A stretch of 64,000 nucleotides of DNA from Providencia alcalifaciens DSM 30120. GTDB lineage: Bacteria; Pseudomonadota; Gammaproteobacteria; Enterobacterales; Enterobacteriaceae. Shown here piece after piece: positions 1 through 9,220 of this stretch (positions within the stretch are counted from its first letter, which is position 1; the number at the start of each line of letters is the position of its first letter). Under the pieces are notes generated by a model that was not told the DNA's origin, ran no database searches, and saw only the letters and a program-made list of their open reading frames with translations. The stretch lies in assembly GCF_000173415.1 (NCBI RefSeq), contig NZ_ABXW01000046.1, positions 1-64,000 of the forward strand, read 5' to 3'. The position numbers and the translations under genes were made by a program.

Positions 1-25
1 AACGCCAACGCAGTTATCACGCAAA

Positions 26-559
26 TTATGACGAAGGAATGATGCCGCAGGCCATTCTAGCCCCCCCACCGCCTAACACCTCTGGATGATCTGAATAATT
101 ATCCCCACCTGCGTGCACCATTAATGCTCGGTTCTGGATATCCTTCAAGGATTTTAATTTTGGTGCAAGGACGCTGTAGGTTGCATTGCCTTGGCTATCA
201 ACCACTAAGCCCGGTAAATCTCCAAGATGACCTGTTTTATCATAAGGTCCTTTGTGTACTCCTGTTTTCGCGGGGTCTAAATGCCCACCCGCTTTTAATG
301 CTGGAACTGTTTTGCCCTCTTTTTCCCCTGGGTCGCAACTTGGGTTTTCATGCACATGGAAGCCATGCACGCCTCCCGCTTGTAATCCAGAGAGTTTTGG
401 AGTGAAGAGTAATCCGTATTCGGTTTCAGAAATCACCACTTCGCCAATGGCTTTACCATCACCTTTGGCTGTCGCTTCTTTTAGCTCTACCGTGGTTTGT
501 GCTGCATATGCCGCGCTGGCTGTGAATAATGTTGCTAACAAACATAATTTGAACTTCAT
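26..559 (-). CDS. sodC: Periplasmic Cu/Zn superoxide dismutase
   Basis: Converts superoxide to hydrogen peroxide and oxygen in the periplasm. The protein begins with a cleavable signal peptide (MKFKLCLLATLFTASAAYA, then AQTT). Copper and zinc ligands are visible in GFHVHENPSC, GGHLDP and GHLGDLPGLVVD, with the last histidine in LMVHAGGDNYSDHP. The two disulfide cysteines lie in NPSC and RMACG, and the glycine-rich turn near the C-terminus is present. The longest frame starts five codons earlier (574), but the ATG at 559 sits behind a strong GGAGG site and begins the signal peptide, so I use it. Length (177 aa) is normal for bacterial SodC. It is transcribed alone, and a hairpin further upstream separates it from topA. 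Confidence 0.95.
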   Translation of the reverse strand: MKFKLCLLATLFTASAAYAAQTTVELKEATAKGDGKAIGEVVISETEYGLLFTPKLSGLQAGGVHGFHVHENPSCDPGEKEGKTVPALKAGGHLDPAKTGVHKGPYDKTGHLGDLPGLVVDSQGNATYSVLAPKLKSLKDIQNRALMVHAGGDNYSDHPEVLGGGGARMACGIIPSS

Positions 560-671
560 ACCGCCTCCAGTCATTCACGTTGTGTATTACCCTTAAGTTA
601 AACGTTAGCATAATAAATGAATAAAAATGGGCGATTACTGCTTTTGTTATGTGAGAGCTATCGAGTTATGA

Positions 672-702
672 ACAAAAAAAAGAGCCCAGAGGGCTCTTTT
701 AT
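672..702. terminator. Hairpin with flanking A and T runs between sodC and topA
   Basis: A 7-bp stem (AGAGCCC/GGGCTCT, 681-697) with a 3-nt loop has an A run on its left and a T run on its right. It is therefore terminator-like on the plus strand. topA and sodC are both read on the minus strand, where the A run becomes the T tract, so it could end topA transcription 260 nt past the topA stop. Confidence 0.6.
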
Positions 703-835
703 ATGATTGCAGATTTGGATTTAGCTTTGATTCTGAACTTCGTTACCGAATTCCAAACTATTATTCTAAATAGTTCGCGTTAGAACAAGCCGGCGGTTAG
801 CACCAGAGTCATCCTGAATATAATCAATAGATTTA

Positions 836-960
836 TTCAAAATAATTTGTGCTGTAGCAAGGCGGCAATCGAGCTAATCCCTAGGAGCATACACAAGTAT
901 GTGACTAGGGTTAGCGAGTGCCGCCAACGCCGCTACGGTGTAGAGTATGAAGAATAAAAA
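836..960. repeat. ERIC (IRU) intergenic repeat
   Basis: The core at 871-917 resembles the ERIC consensus: AATCCCTAGGAGCATACA, then AAGTATGTGACTAGGGTTAG, matching the palindrome on which the ERIC1R and ERIC2 primers are based. Outer arms GGCGGCA (861-867) and TGCCGCC (919-925) extend the palindrome. Even the ends (AAATAATTT near 840 and AAAATTATT near 960) are inverted. The element reaches the topA stop codon, so a topA transcript would carry it in its 3' region. Exact boundaries are uncertain. Confidence 0.8.
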
Positions 961-961
961 A

Positions 962-3580
962 TTATTCTTTGGCTTTCCAAACACCATCCACATAAAAAGC
1001 ACTCCAACCTGTTGCCTTACCGTCTTTCTCTGACGAAACATATTGCTGTTTCGTTTTACGGCTAAAGCGAACCACTGTTGGGTTACCTTCTTCGTCTTGC
1101 GCTGGTGCTTCCGCTAAATACGCCAATTTTTCTGGTAGTCTGTCTTTAAATCGTTGCAGTTCTGCCACTAATGGTGCGCGAGTTTCCCTTGATTTCGGGA
1201 ACGTATTTGCCGCAAGGAAAACACCGGCAGCGCCATCACGTAGCACGAAATAAGCATCTGATTTTTCACATGGTAGTTCTGGTAACGGTACTGGATCTTC
1301 TTTAGGCGGTGCAATTTCACCACTTTTTAAGATCTTGCGAGTATTTTTACACTCTTCGTTGGTACAACCCATGTATTTGCCAAAACGCCCCATTTTCAGG
1401 TGCATTTCAGAACCGCATTTGTCGCATTCGATCACCGGACCATCGTAACCTTTGATGCGGAACTCGCCCTCTTCGATTTCATAGCCTTCACATGCTGGGT
1501 TATTACCACAAACATGGAGTTTACGACCATTATCGATTAAGTAGCTATCCATCGCGGTGCCACATTTTGGACAACGACGTTTTGCTCTTAAGGCGTTGGT
1601 TTCGGCATCATCGCCTTCAAGGATGTTAAGAACTTCATCTTCAGGGATCAGATTAATGGTTTTCTTACAGCGCTCTTTTGGCGGCAGTGCATAGCCGGAG
1701 CAACCTAAGAACACCCCTGTTGATGCGGTACGAATTCCCATATGGCGTTCACAGTCAGGGCAAACAATCGACGTGATAACCATTGGATTGGTACGCATTC
1801 CCCCTTCTTCAGGGTCTTTTTCAGCAACATCTAATTGCTTGCTAAAGTCAGAGAAGAATTCATCCAGAACCGCTTTCCACTCGGCTTCATGATTCGCAAC
1901 ATGGTCTAACTGATTTTCCATGCGGGCAGTAAAGTCATAGTTCATCAAGTCGTTGAAATTTTCTTCCAAACGATCCGTGACGATCTCACCCATTTTTTCC
2001 GCATAGAACCGGCGGTTTTCTACTTTCACGTAGCCACGATCTTGGATCGTCGAAATGATAGCCGCATATGTTGACGGTCGACCAATCCCACGTTTTTCTA
2101 ATTCTTTAACTAAAGATGCTTCACTAAAGCGTGCTGGTGGCTTCGTAAAGTGTTGACTTGGCAACAATTCTACCAACGATAACTCAGCGCCTACTGGGAT
2201 CGCAGGTAAAGTTTTATCTTCGTCATTTTTACGCAGTGCTGGCATGACTCTCGTCCAACCATCAAAACGTAAAGTGCGACCTTTCGCTTTTAATTCGAAA
2301 TCGCCCGCTTTCACCGTTAATGTTGTAGAGTCGTATTTTGCAGGTGTCATTTGACAAGCCACAAATTGATTCCAAATCAACTGGTATAAACGTTTTGCAT
2401 CGTTTTCCATGTCTTTTAGTGAGTCTGGCAACACATCAACATTGGATGGACGAATAGCTTCGTGCGCTTCTTGGGAATTATCTTTACTGGTATAAACGTT
2501 CGCGTCTTTTGGTAAGTATTGCGCACCAAAGTTGTCAGAAATATAACCGCGAACCATATTTACTGCGTCTTGGCTCAAGTTGGTTGAGTCAGTACGCATA
2601 TAGGTAATATAACCTGCTTCATACAAACGCTGAGCCATCATCATGGTTTTCTTCACACCAAAGCTTAAGCGAGTGCTCGCTGCTTGTTGCAGCGTGGATG
2701 TGATGAATGGCGCGCTGGGTTTACTGGATGTCGGTTTATCTTCACGATCAATCACTTGATAACGTGCTTTTTCCAGTAATTTAACCGCAGCTTCTGTTTG
2801 TACTTTATTAACAGGTTTAAATGATTTTCCTGATTGAGAAGTCACTTCTAAGCGTAAATTAACGGCGCTTTTATCCGCTAAATCCGCATGCAGTTCCCAA
2901 TATTCTTCAGGAACAAAAGCTTTAATTTCTCGTTCGCGTTCAACAATCAGTCTCACTGCAACAGACTGTACACGCCCAGCTGATAATCCACGTGCCACTT
3001 TTTTCCATAATAATGGAGACACCATGTAACCAACGACACGGTCCATAAAGCGACGTGCTTGCTGAGCATTAACACGGTCGATATTCAATTCACCTGGGCT
3101 TTCAAATGCTTGAGTAATCGCATTTTTAGTGATTTCGTTAAACACAACACGACTAAAACGAGAGTCATCACCACCGATCACTTCGCGTAAATGCCACGCA
3201 ATTGCTTCCCCTTCGCGGTCAAGGTCCGTCGCGAGGTAGACGTGGTCAGCATCTGCGGCTAACGCTTTTAATTCAGAAACGACCTTTTCCTTACCCGGCA
3301 AAATTTGGTAATTCGCCTTCCAACCATGATAAGGGTCGATCCCCATACGTTTAACTAACGCATCTTGAGGATCCTTCTTAACTTTTTTCGTTTTGTCGGT
3401 CTTTGCTTTATCGGTAGATGAGCCTGTACTCTTTGGTGAGCCGGATTGTGAGCCAGAGCCGCTTTTCGGCAGATCACGAATATGACCGACGCTGCTTTTT
3501 ACAACGTAGCCACTGCCAAGATACTTATTGATCGTTTTGGCTTTTGCCGGGGACTCCACTATAACAAGAGCTTTACCCAT
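962..3580 (-). CDS. topA: DNA topoisomerase I
   Basis: Relaxes negatively supercoiled DNA (type IA). The 872-aa product is close to the E. coli length (865). It shows the TOPRIM start [21 protein letters not shown], the acidic [15 protein letters not shown] motif, the active-site tyrosine in [11 protein letters not shown] at about residue 325, and several C-terminal four-cysteine zinc modules (for example [27 protein letters not shown]). A lysine- and serine-rich insert follows DLPKSGSG near residue 40, where E. coli also has a low-complexity loop. Upstream lie 287 bases shared with divergent yciN, including an 8-bp hairpin in the presumed leader. The stop codon lies in the end of the ERIC repeat. 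Confidence 0.98.
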   Translation of the reverse strand: MGKALVIVESPAKAKTINKYLGSGYVVKSSVGHIRDLPKSGSGSQSGSPKSTGSSTDKAKTDKTKKVKKDPQDALVKRMGIDPYHGWKANYQILPGKEKVVSELKALAADADHVYLATDLDREGEAIAWHLREVIGGDDSRFSRVVFNEITKNAITQAFESPGELNIDRVNAQQARRFMDRVVGYMVSPLLWKKVARGLSAGRVQSVAVRLIVEREREIKAFVPEEYWELHADLADKSAVNLRLEVTSQSGKSFKPVNKVQTEAAVKLLEKARYQVIDREDKPTSSKPSAPFITSTLQQAASTRLSFGVKKTMMMAQRLYEAGYITYMRTDSTNLSQDAVNMVRGYISDNFGAQYLPKDANVYTSKDNSQEAHEAIRPSNVDVLPDSLKDMENDAKRLYQLIWNQFVACQMTPAKYDSTTLTVKAGDFELKAKGRTLRFDGWTRVMPALRKNDEDKTLPAIPVGAELSLVELLPSQHFTKPPARFSEASLVKELEKRGIGRPSTYAAIISTIQDRGYVKVENRRFYAEKMGEIVTDRLEENFNDLMNYDFTARMENQLDHVANHEAEWKAVLDEFFSDFSKQLDVAEKDPEEGGMRTNPMVITSIVCPDCERHMGIRTASTGVFLGCSGYALPPKERCKKTINLIPEDEVLNILEGDDAETNALRAKRRCPKCGTAMDSYLIDNGRKLHVCGNNPACEGYEIEEGEFRIKGYDGPVIECDKCGSEMHLKMGRFGKYMGCTNEECKNTRKILKSGEIAPPKEDPVPLPELPCEKSDAYFVLRDGAAGVFLAANTFPKSRETRAPLVAELQRFKDRLPEKLAYLAEAPAQDEEGNPTVVRFSRKTKQQYVSSEKDGKATGWSAFYVDGVWKAKE

Positions 3581-3607
3581 ATTTACCTTTACCTACTATC
3601 AAAGAAG

Positions 3608-3631
3608 GCGCATTTTTCTATTCAAATGCGC
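3608..3631. other. Hairpin in the topA leader region
   Basis: GCGCATTT (3608-3615) and AAATGCGC (3624-3631) form a perfect 8-bp stem with an 8-nt loop, 28 bases upstream of the topA start codon. There is no long T run, so it is not an obvious terminator. It could be an mRNA leader structure or a protein-binding palindrome. Confidence 0.45.
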
Positions 3632-3867
3632 AAAATGAGAATCTCTTTTTTATATTGCGACAGAATCACAATATATCAATATTTTTTCGTACAATAATTT
3701 GTAACGAAACGAATTTTATCCACCAGCCACATTATTTTATAAAGCATACAAATTGCTCTAGTTGACTGATTTTAACCACATAATGCGGTTTAGCCGCATT
3801 GAAAAACACACACTCTACCTGATAAAATGCTAGAAGCAACCAATTATTTTTTCAAGAGAGGCATTCT

Positions 3868-4128
3868 ATGAACACTGAGATTCAAACTATTTCAAAGCAA
3901 GAACTACTTGAAAAAGCCAACGAAATCATTAAAAACCACGATGAATACCTCGACGGCATGTTTGTAGATAATGTCGAGCAACATCGCGATGTTTTGGTCT
4001 TCAAAGGGGAGTTCTTCCTTGATGAAAATGGCATTCCAACCCTAAAAAGCCCTGCGGCTTTTAACATGTATAAGCATTTAGCACACGTATTTTCTGAACA
4101 GTATCGACTGCTTGAGTCTGAACAGTAA
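3868..4128 (+). CDS. yciN: YciN family small protein
   Basis: An 86-aa acidic protein recognised as YciN by sequence (QELLEKANEIIKNHDEYLDG, then a stretch of the form VLVFKGEFFLDENGIPT) and by its place next to topA, as in E. coli. Function is not established. The start has a purine-rich site (AGAGAGG) seven bases upstream. It is divergent from topA and convergent with sohB, with a strong shared terminator immediately downstream. Confidence 0.9.
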   Translation: MNTEIQTISKQELLEKANEIIKNHDEYLDGMFVDNVEQHRDVLVFKGEFFLDENGIPTLKSPAAFNMYKHLAHVFSEQYRLLESEQ

Positions 4129-4131
4129 TAA

Positions 4132-4162
4132 AAAAATACCGGCTTTATTGGCCGGTATTTTT
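4132..4162. terminator. Bidirectional terminator between yciN and sohB
   Basis: AAAAATACCGGC (4132-4143) pairs with GCCGGTATTTTT (4151-4162). The A and T runs on either side make it functional on both strands, ending yciN and, less directly, sohB transcripts. Confidence 0.85.
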
Positions 4163-4248
4163 AAGGGTAGTTCAAATTGAACATTACGTCGTCAATATTC
4201 AATGAATGTTATTTCTCTTTATAACATACATTTTTATAACCGCTATTT

Positions 4249-5294
4249 TTATAATAGTGGTTTTTGACCTCGCTGCCACCAGCGTAATAATAGCTTATCC
4301 GCACTTTCAGCCGCACTACTGGTAAAACGCTCTACCATTTTTTTACTCATGACAAAACGGATGCTAACGATTTCTTTGGTTTCAATTGCATCAATGATTA
4401 GGTCATCACTTACCCCAATCTGATCCACCAAACCTTTTTCTAGCGCTTGAGTTCCATACCAGTATTCCCCTGTTGCAACAGCAGCAATATCAAGAGATGG
4501 GCGATTTTGATGAACAAAATCTTTGAACAGCTCATGCGTTGAGTTCAAATCTTCAACAAACTTCTTGCGCCCTTGCTCGGTGTTTTCACCCAGCATCGTC
4601 AATGTACGCTTGTATTCCCCCGCAGTGTGTAACTCTACGTCTACATCATGTTTTTTCAGTAAACGGTGAATATTAGGTACCTGCGCGACAACACCGATCG
4701 AACCAATAATAGAAAACGGCGCTGCAACAATTTTATTTGCGATACACGCCATCATATAACCGCCACTCGCCGCGACTTTATCAACTGCAACAGTAAGTGG
4801 AATATTTTTTCTTTCAATCTCATTAACTGAGATGCCGCTAAACCGTAACCATGGACTAATCCACCTGGGCTTTCTAAACGCAGTAAAACTTCATCTTGAG
4901 GTTCCGCAACTGCCAGAATTGCACTGATTTCTTCACGTAAAGAGCTAACTTCACGAGCATCCATGCTGCCTTTAAAGTCTAAGACATATAAGCAAGGCTT
5001 TTTGACGGCAGTTTGCCCTACTTTTGCCCCTGATTTTTCACTTTTCGCTTTCGCTTTTTCCTGTTTTTTAAATGCCTTTGTCCACGCTTTTTGCTCAGAA
5101 TCATTCATTTTGATTTGTTGCATTTGGCGTTGGCGTTCACGGTAGCTCTCACCTAAATCTGTAATTTTTAATGCACCTTTACTTCCTTGGCGTCTCATTC
5201 CGACACCAAATACAAATACAGCAATAACCACAATGGCAACCACAATCGTCACCACTTTTGCTAAAAACAGTCCATACAAAGAGAAATACTCCAC
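4249..5294 (-). pseudogene. sohB: Inner-membrane S49 family peptidase SohB, disrupted by a one-base frameshift
   Basis: SohB is an inner-membrane serine peptidase of the S49 (SppA) family. The N-terminal part (EYFSLYGLFLAKVV, a membrane helix, a charged linker, then VLDFKGSMDAREVSSLREEI and LRLESPGGLVHGYGLAASQ) reads in one frame to LMRLKEK. The rest, from NIPLTVAVDKVAASGGYMMAC through AAESADKLLLRWWQRGQKPLL, is one frame away. Adding a single A to the A6 run (T6 on the plus strand, 4805-4810) joins them into 348 aa, against 349 in E. coli. As written, neither piece contains the catalytic serine of AASGGY in frame. The start is placed at GTG 5294, which follows AAGGA and matches the family N-terminus. 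A longer ATG frame to 5339 exists. It may be a true mutation or a sequencing error. Confidence 0.85.
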
Positions 5295-5471
5295 AGGTTG
5301 ATCCTTCTCGTATTTAACACTAATAAAAAATGATCGCATGATTGTTCAAAAACAACCAGTAAAAAAATTGTTATCAATAACCACAGACGTTAAACAAATG
5401 TGGTAAATTGCCCTCCCGCGCAATTTACGCGATGATAACCCTCAACGCGAATCATGACGATAGGAAAAATT

Positions 5472-6236
5472 ATGCTTCATTATCAGCCTAGACAAGATCT
5501 TTTGAATGGTAAAACTATCTTAATCACCGGCGCTACTGATGGGATTGGTCAAGAAGCAGCATTAACTTATGCACGCTTTGGCGCATCCGTCATTTTATTG
5601 GGTAGAAACCCGCAAAAATTAGCCGCAATTAAACAAGAAATTCAAGACGTCACTGGTTCAACATCAGAAAGCTACCTTATTGATTTACTGACTGCGACAC
5701 CCGACGATTGCCAAGCCATCGCAGACGATATTGCAAAACAACATCCTTATTTAGATGGCGTATTACACAGCGCAGGATTACTGGGGAATATCGCTCCAAT
5801 AAGTGAACAACCCGCTCAGCTGTGGCATGACGTTATGCAAGTCAATGTGAATGCTGGGTTTATGCTAACTCAAGCTCTATTACCTTTATTAGAGAAAGCG
5901 CCCCATGCATCTCTTATATTCACCAGTTCTAGTGTTGGCAAACAAGGTCGTGCAAATTGGGGCGTCTATGCCGTTTCTAAATTTGCAACGGAAGGTTTAA
6001 TGCAAGTCTTAGCTGATGAATATCAAGGCACCGGCTTACGTGTAAACTGCATCAATCCAGGACGCACGCGCACTGCAATGCGCGCTGGTGCAGCACCAGG
6101 AGAAGATCCAATGACGTTAAAAACGCCCGCCGATATTATGCCAACTTATCTATACTTAATGGGTGATGATAGCGTCGACCAAACGGGAACAAGTGTAGAT
6201 GCTCAACCAAATTTAAAGCCGATTAAAGCGGAGTAA
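5472..6236 (+). CDS. yciK: YciK family short-chain dehydrogenase/reductase
   Basis: Classical SDR oxidoreductase with an unknown physiological substrate. It has the Rossmann motif TGATDGIGQEAA, the NAG-equivalent HSAGLLG, a serine in FTSSSVG and the YAVSK catalytic pair. The ATG at 5472 (MLHYQPRQDLLNGK) follows AGGAAAA and matches the E. coli YciK start (MHYQPKQDLLN). The longer frame from 5454 is unlikely. The stop is three bases before btuR, so the two form an operon, the arrangement also seen in E. coli. Confidence 0.93.
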   Translation: MLHYQPRQDLLNGKTILITGATDGIGQEAALTYARFGASVILLGRNPQKLAAIKQEIQDVTGSTSESYLIDLLTATPDDCQAIADDIAKQHPYLDGVLHSAGLLGNIAPISEQPAQLWHDVMQVNVNAGFMLTQALLPLLEKAPHASLIFTSSSVGKQGRANWGVYAVSKFATEGLMQVLADEYQGTGLRVNCINPGRTRTAMRAGAAPGEDPMTLKTPADIMPTYLYLMGDDSVDQTGTSVDAQPNLKPIKAE

Positions 6237-6239
6237 ACC

Positions 6240-6830
6240 ATGAGCCAAGACCGACACGAAGAACGTCAACAACGTTTGAAACAAAAAGTGGATGAACGTA
6301 TAGATGCCGCACAGTTAGAACGAGGGATCCTGATTGTCTTCACAGGCAACGGTAAAGGAAAAACGACGGCTGCCTTTGGTACAGCGTGTCGTGCGGTCGG
6401 TCATGGCAAAAAAGTCGCGGTTGTCCAGTTTATTAAAGGCAGCTGGGACAATGGCGAACGAAATCTTTTGGAACCCCACGGGGTTCCTTTTTATGTCATG
6501 TCGACGGGTTTCACATGGGAAACTCAGAACAAGCATACGGATACACAAGCTTGTCTCGAAACATGGCTGCACGCTCTTCAATTACTGCAAGACCCACAGT
6601 ATGACTTAGTGATTCTTGATGAGCTTACTTATATGGTGAGTTACCATTATCTCCCACTTGCTGAGGTCATGAATGCGCTGAGCTGCCGCCCCGAAAATCA
6701 GTCGGTCATCATTACAGGCCGAGGTTGTCACCGTGAATTACTGGAATTCGCTGATACTGTGACGGAGATGCGCCCCATTAAACATGCGTTTGACGCAGGG
6801 ATTAAGGCGCAAAAAGGCATTGATTGGTAA
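6240..6830 (+). CDS. btuR: Cob(I)alamin adenosyltransferase (CobA/CobO/BtuR type)
   Basis: Transfers the adenosyl group of ATP to cob(I)alamin or corrinoid precursors, giving coenzyme B12. The 196-aa protein has a charged N-terminal helix, the P-loop GNGKGKTTAAFG at about residues 36-47, the Walker B-like LVILDELTYMV and the conserved ITGRGCHRELLE. Length equals the E. coli protein (196). It follows yciK by 3 bases, so it is probably translationally coupled. I see no cobalamin riboswitch upstream. The next gene converges on it only 17 bases away, with no hairpin between. Confidence 0.95.
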   Translation: MSQDRHEERQQRLKQKVDERIDAAQLERGILIVFTGNGKGKTTAAFGTACRAVGHGKKVAVVQFIKGSWDNGERNLLEPHGVPFYVMSTGFTWETQNKHTDTQACLETWLHALQLLQDPQYDLVILDELTYMVSYHYLPLAEVMNALSCRPENQSVIITGRGCHRELLEFADTVTEMRPIKHAFDAGIKAQKGIDW

Positions 6831-6847
6831 TAGTTGGTGACAGCGAA

Positions 6848-7759
6848 TTAAGGCATATCATGAAGTTTTAAAACACCCGCGCTGAATATAGCTGCAGTTT
6901 GCGACAAAAATAACACATATTTTTGTCGCTCTTCTAAACAATGGTCCTCAGTATCCCACTGACTATAAATTTCAGCCATACTCGATACCTCGAGACGATA
7001 TTGATTATAAAAATCTTGCTTCGTTGTCGGGTCGTCTGAACGCCGATAAGCGTGGATAATAGCATTCACTTTCTCTGCATACTGCTGAATGTTTTGATCG
7101 TCAAAAACCGGAAGTATCACAGGATAGTCAAACATCAGGCTCACTGTATCCTGTTGTACAGATTTATCTTCACGTACCGAAACCTGTTTTATTTGTTTAT
7201 CATCACTGGAAATTGCATTAATGAATTCTAAATATGAAAAACACTTTCTTTTTATTTTACTTACGTTGGTCAATGAATTTAATTCGTCTGGGATCCGAGT
7301 TCCAATAGGGTAATCACAGTTGAATACGTTATTATCAATAATGATATCATCACTGCTCTGAACTCTTCCTTTTACTCGATAATCGCCAACCTTTAATTCT
7401 TGCACTATCTGATCATGTATCGACGGAATTCCATTATTCCCATAGACAAAGCTATAGGAATAATAAATATGCTGCTGAGGATTTAATATTCCCCCTTTAT
7501 TACCAGGGTAAACCATAAAATAAATATGTTTACCTTGATCCATCGTCATGGAATGTAAGCCTTGTTTCAAATATAAACTTCCCACAGATTCTCTAGGGAT
7601 CACTATCAGTTTATTATCAATAAAAAATGAGTAATTATCTAACGATTCATTACTGAAGAAGAAGCGCCCATTTTCAGAGGTATGTGGTTGATATACATCG
7701 CAACTTGTTATGCCAAAACTCAAGACTGCCGCATATTTCGCCGACTTTGTACATAACAT
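6848..7759 (-). CDS. Putative lipoprotein of unknown function
   Basis: I do not recognise this 303-aa protein. It starts with a short lysine-containing n-region and a hydrophobic stretch ending ITSC (Cys20), a plausible lipobox. The residue after the cysteine is aspartate, which in enterics tends to retain lipoproteins in the inner membrane. The mature part is rich in Asn, Asp, Tyr and Ser, with no transmembrane helix or familiar enzyme motif. It carries several extra cysteines (for example VFNCDYPIG, KRKCFSYLE, DHCLEER). The coding sequence and the 400 bases upstream are more AT-rich than neighbouring genes, which suggests acquired or poorly conserved DNA. It lies between two core genes, converging on btuR. 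A perfect 15-bp palindrome lies 73 bases upstream of the start. Confidence 0.75.
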   Translation of the reverse strand: MLCTKSAKYAAVLSFGITSCDVYQPHTSENGRFFFSNESLDNYSFFIDNKLIVIPRESVGSLYLKQGLHSMTMDQGKHIYFMVYPGNKGGILNPQQHIYYSYSFVYGNNGIPSIHDQIVQELKVGDYRVKGRVQSSDDIIIDNNVFNCDYPIGTRIPDELNSLTNVSKIKRKCFSYLEFINAISSDDKQIKQVSVREDKSVQQDTVSLMFDYPVILPVFDDQNIQQYAEKVNAIIHAYRRSDDPTTKQDFYNQYRLEVSSMAEIYSQWDTEDHCLEERQKYVLFLSQTAAIFSAGVLKLHDMP

Positions 7760-8103
7760 AAATATTAAAACCTTTTATTTATTTCATCATGATAAAAATA
7801 GATTAAATATACAACTTACACAATATGAAAGTGTCACAATGTGACAAGCACCTTATAAACTCTTAGCTTAAGTATTTTAAGTTTTAAATACTAAAATAAC
7901 AAAGAAGTAAAAGTAATAAGCAAAATTGCTCAGTGTATTTTATTTTACCCTTTACTAATCATAAAAGGACTGGATTGGTAATTTATTTACTCTCTTGTTA
8001 TTTTATTTCTATTAATTGGAAAAACATTGAAATAGATAATGTGAGAATGAAAAATTGAGTATCAAAAATTAGCGGATAATTTCAGAATTTCAATCTAAAT
8101 GAA
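7760..8103. other. AT-rich intergenic region upstream of the lipoprotein gene
   Basis: About 340 bases of strongly AT-rich DNA between the lipoprotein start and the rluB terminator. Apart from the palindrome at 7832-7846 I see no gene, RNA or repeat in it. Confidence 0.6.
7832..7846. promoter_or_regulatory. Perfect operator-like palindrome upstream of the lipoprotein gene
   Basis: TGTCACA, one central A, then TGTGACA: two 7-base arms with one base between. The site lies 73 bases upstream of the lipoprotein start codon (7759). It is not a CRP site, because the arms are in the opposite order to TGTGA-N6-TCACA. The regulator is unknown. Confidence 0.5.
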
Positions 8104-8135
8104 ATAAAAAAAGGTTATGGCGCATACCATAACCT
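8104..8135 (-). terminator. rluB terminator
   Basis: GGTTATGG (8113-8120) and CCATAACC (8127-8134) form an 8-bp stem. On the minus strand it is followed by a T run (AAAAAAA on the plus strand just left of the stem), 32 bases past the rluB stop. Confidence 0.85.
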
Positions 8136-8166
8136 CTTTAAAATCTGCTAAATAACGCAGTACAAA

Positions 8167-9084
8167 TTAGATTCGAGTACGACGTTTTGCTGTTGGACGC
8201 GAAGATTGGCGTTTCGCCGCTGGGCGTGATGCAACTTGAGTATGACGCTTCACTGCACGACGAATTTGGTTCGCTTTGATGCGGCGCTGATCGCGCTCAA
8301 CAGACACTTTACTTTCTGTTTCAACATCCAGCTCAACTAACTCTCTTAAATAGTTAGTTTGCTCTAAACCTAACTCCGTCCAACCACCACGCGGTAAACC
8401 TTTAGGGAGGTCAATATCCCCGTAACGAACACGGATCAGCCGGCTGACTTGAACACCAACAGATTCCCATAAGCGGCGAACTTCACGGTTACGACCTTCC
8501 GTTAACGTGACGTTATACCACTGGTTCATTCCTTCACCACCACGGTATGACACCGTTTTAAACGATGCAGGACCATCTTCTAATTGAACACCCGTAGTTA
8601 ACTGACGAATTTTTGCGTCCGTGATTTCACCAAATACACGTACCGCATACTCACGTTCGACTTCACGGCTTGGGTGCATTAAACGGTTAGCTAATTCGCC
8701 ATCCGTCGTGAATAACAGTAAACCACTGGTATTCACATCAAGACGACCTACCGCTATCCAGCGAGCGCCAGTCAATCTTGGTAAACGATTAAATACTGTT
8801 GGACGTCCTTCAGGGTCATGACGAGTACACAATTCCCCTTCTGGTTTGTAGTATGCCATGACACGGCAGATTTCTTTTTCTGGCTCTTTAATCGCTAAAA
8901 GGCGGCCATCTAAACGAATTTTTGTTGTCGCTTTAACTTCAACACGGTCACCCAGTGTTGCCATTTTACCATCAACACTAATGCGACCTTCTTTAAGTAA
9001 TCCTTCGATTTCTCGGCGGGAACCATGCCCTGAACGGGCAAGGATTTTTTGTAACTTTTCAGTTTGTTGCGGTTTAGAACTCAT
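8167..9084 (-). CDS. rluB: 23S rRNA pseudouridine(2605) synthase RluB
   Basis: Isomerises U2605 (E. coli numbering) of 23S rRNA to pseudouridine. An S4 RNA-binding domain ([20 protein letters not shown]) is followed by the RsuA/RluB catalytic region with the nucleophilic aspartate in [21 protein letters not shown] basic Arg/Lys-rich tail follows (for example [13 protein letters not shown]). The ATG at 9084 sits behind GAGGA and gives the family-like N-terminus. The longer frame to 9117 is less likely. Length is 305 aa. Confidence 0.95.
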   Translation of the reverse strand: MSSKPQQTEKLQKILARSGHGSRREIEGLLKEGRISVDGKMATLGDRVEVKATTKIRLDGRLLAIKEPEKEICRVMAYYKPEGELCTRHDPEGRPTVFNRLPRLTGARWIAVGRLDVNTSGLLLFTTDGELANRLMHPSREVEREYAVRVFGEITDAKIRQLTTGVQLEDGPASFKTVSYRGGEGMNQWYNVTLTEGRNREVRRLWESVGVQVSRLIRVRYGDIDLPKGLPRGGWTELGLEQTNYLRELVELDVETESKVSVERDQRRIKANQIRRAVKRHTQVASRPAAKRQSSRPTAKRRTRI

Positions 9085-9220
9085 GAGATCCTCAGCTGTC
9101 GCCTTCACAGGCGTCAAATAACTTCTCGCTCAATAGGCAAAAAGTGATGAATTTGAAAACCTGCGCATTATACACAGGTTTATCCTGATCCCCTATTACT
9201 AATCTTCTTGGCAAATAAGC

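Noticed and set aside
61-67. G7 tract in sodC as a phase-variation site
   Set aside because: It encodes the conserved GGGG turn of SodC and the frame is intact, so the run is explained by the protein.
252-596. ORF opposite sodC
   Set aside because: Antisense shadow of sodC with no domain or ribosome site; its sequence follows the codons of the real gene.
4752-5339. Two separate genes in place of sohB
   Set aside because: Both parts align end to end with one SohB and a single added A joins them. The second part has no ribosome site and starts after the catalytic serine.
6840-8166. Genomic island around the lipoprotein gene
   Set aside because: AT-rich, but there is no integrase, repeat or attachment site; both neighbours are core genes in their usual order.
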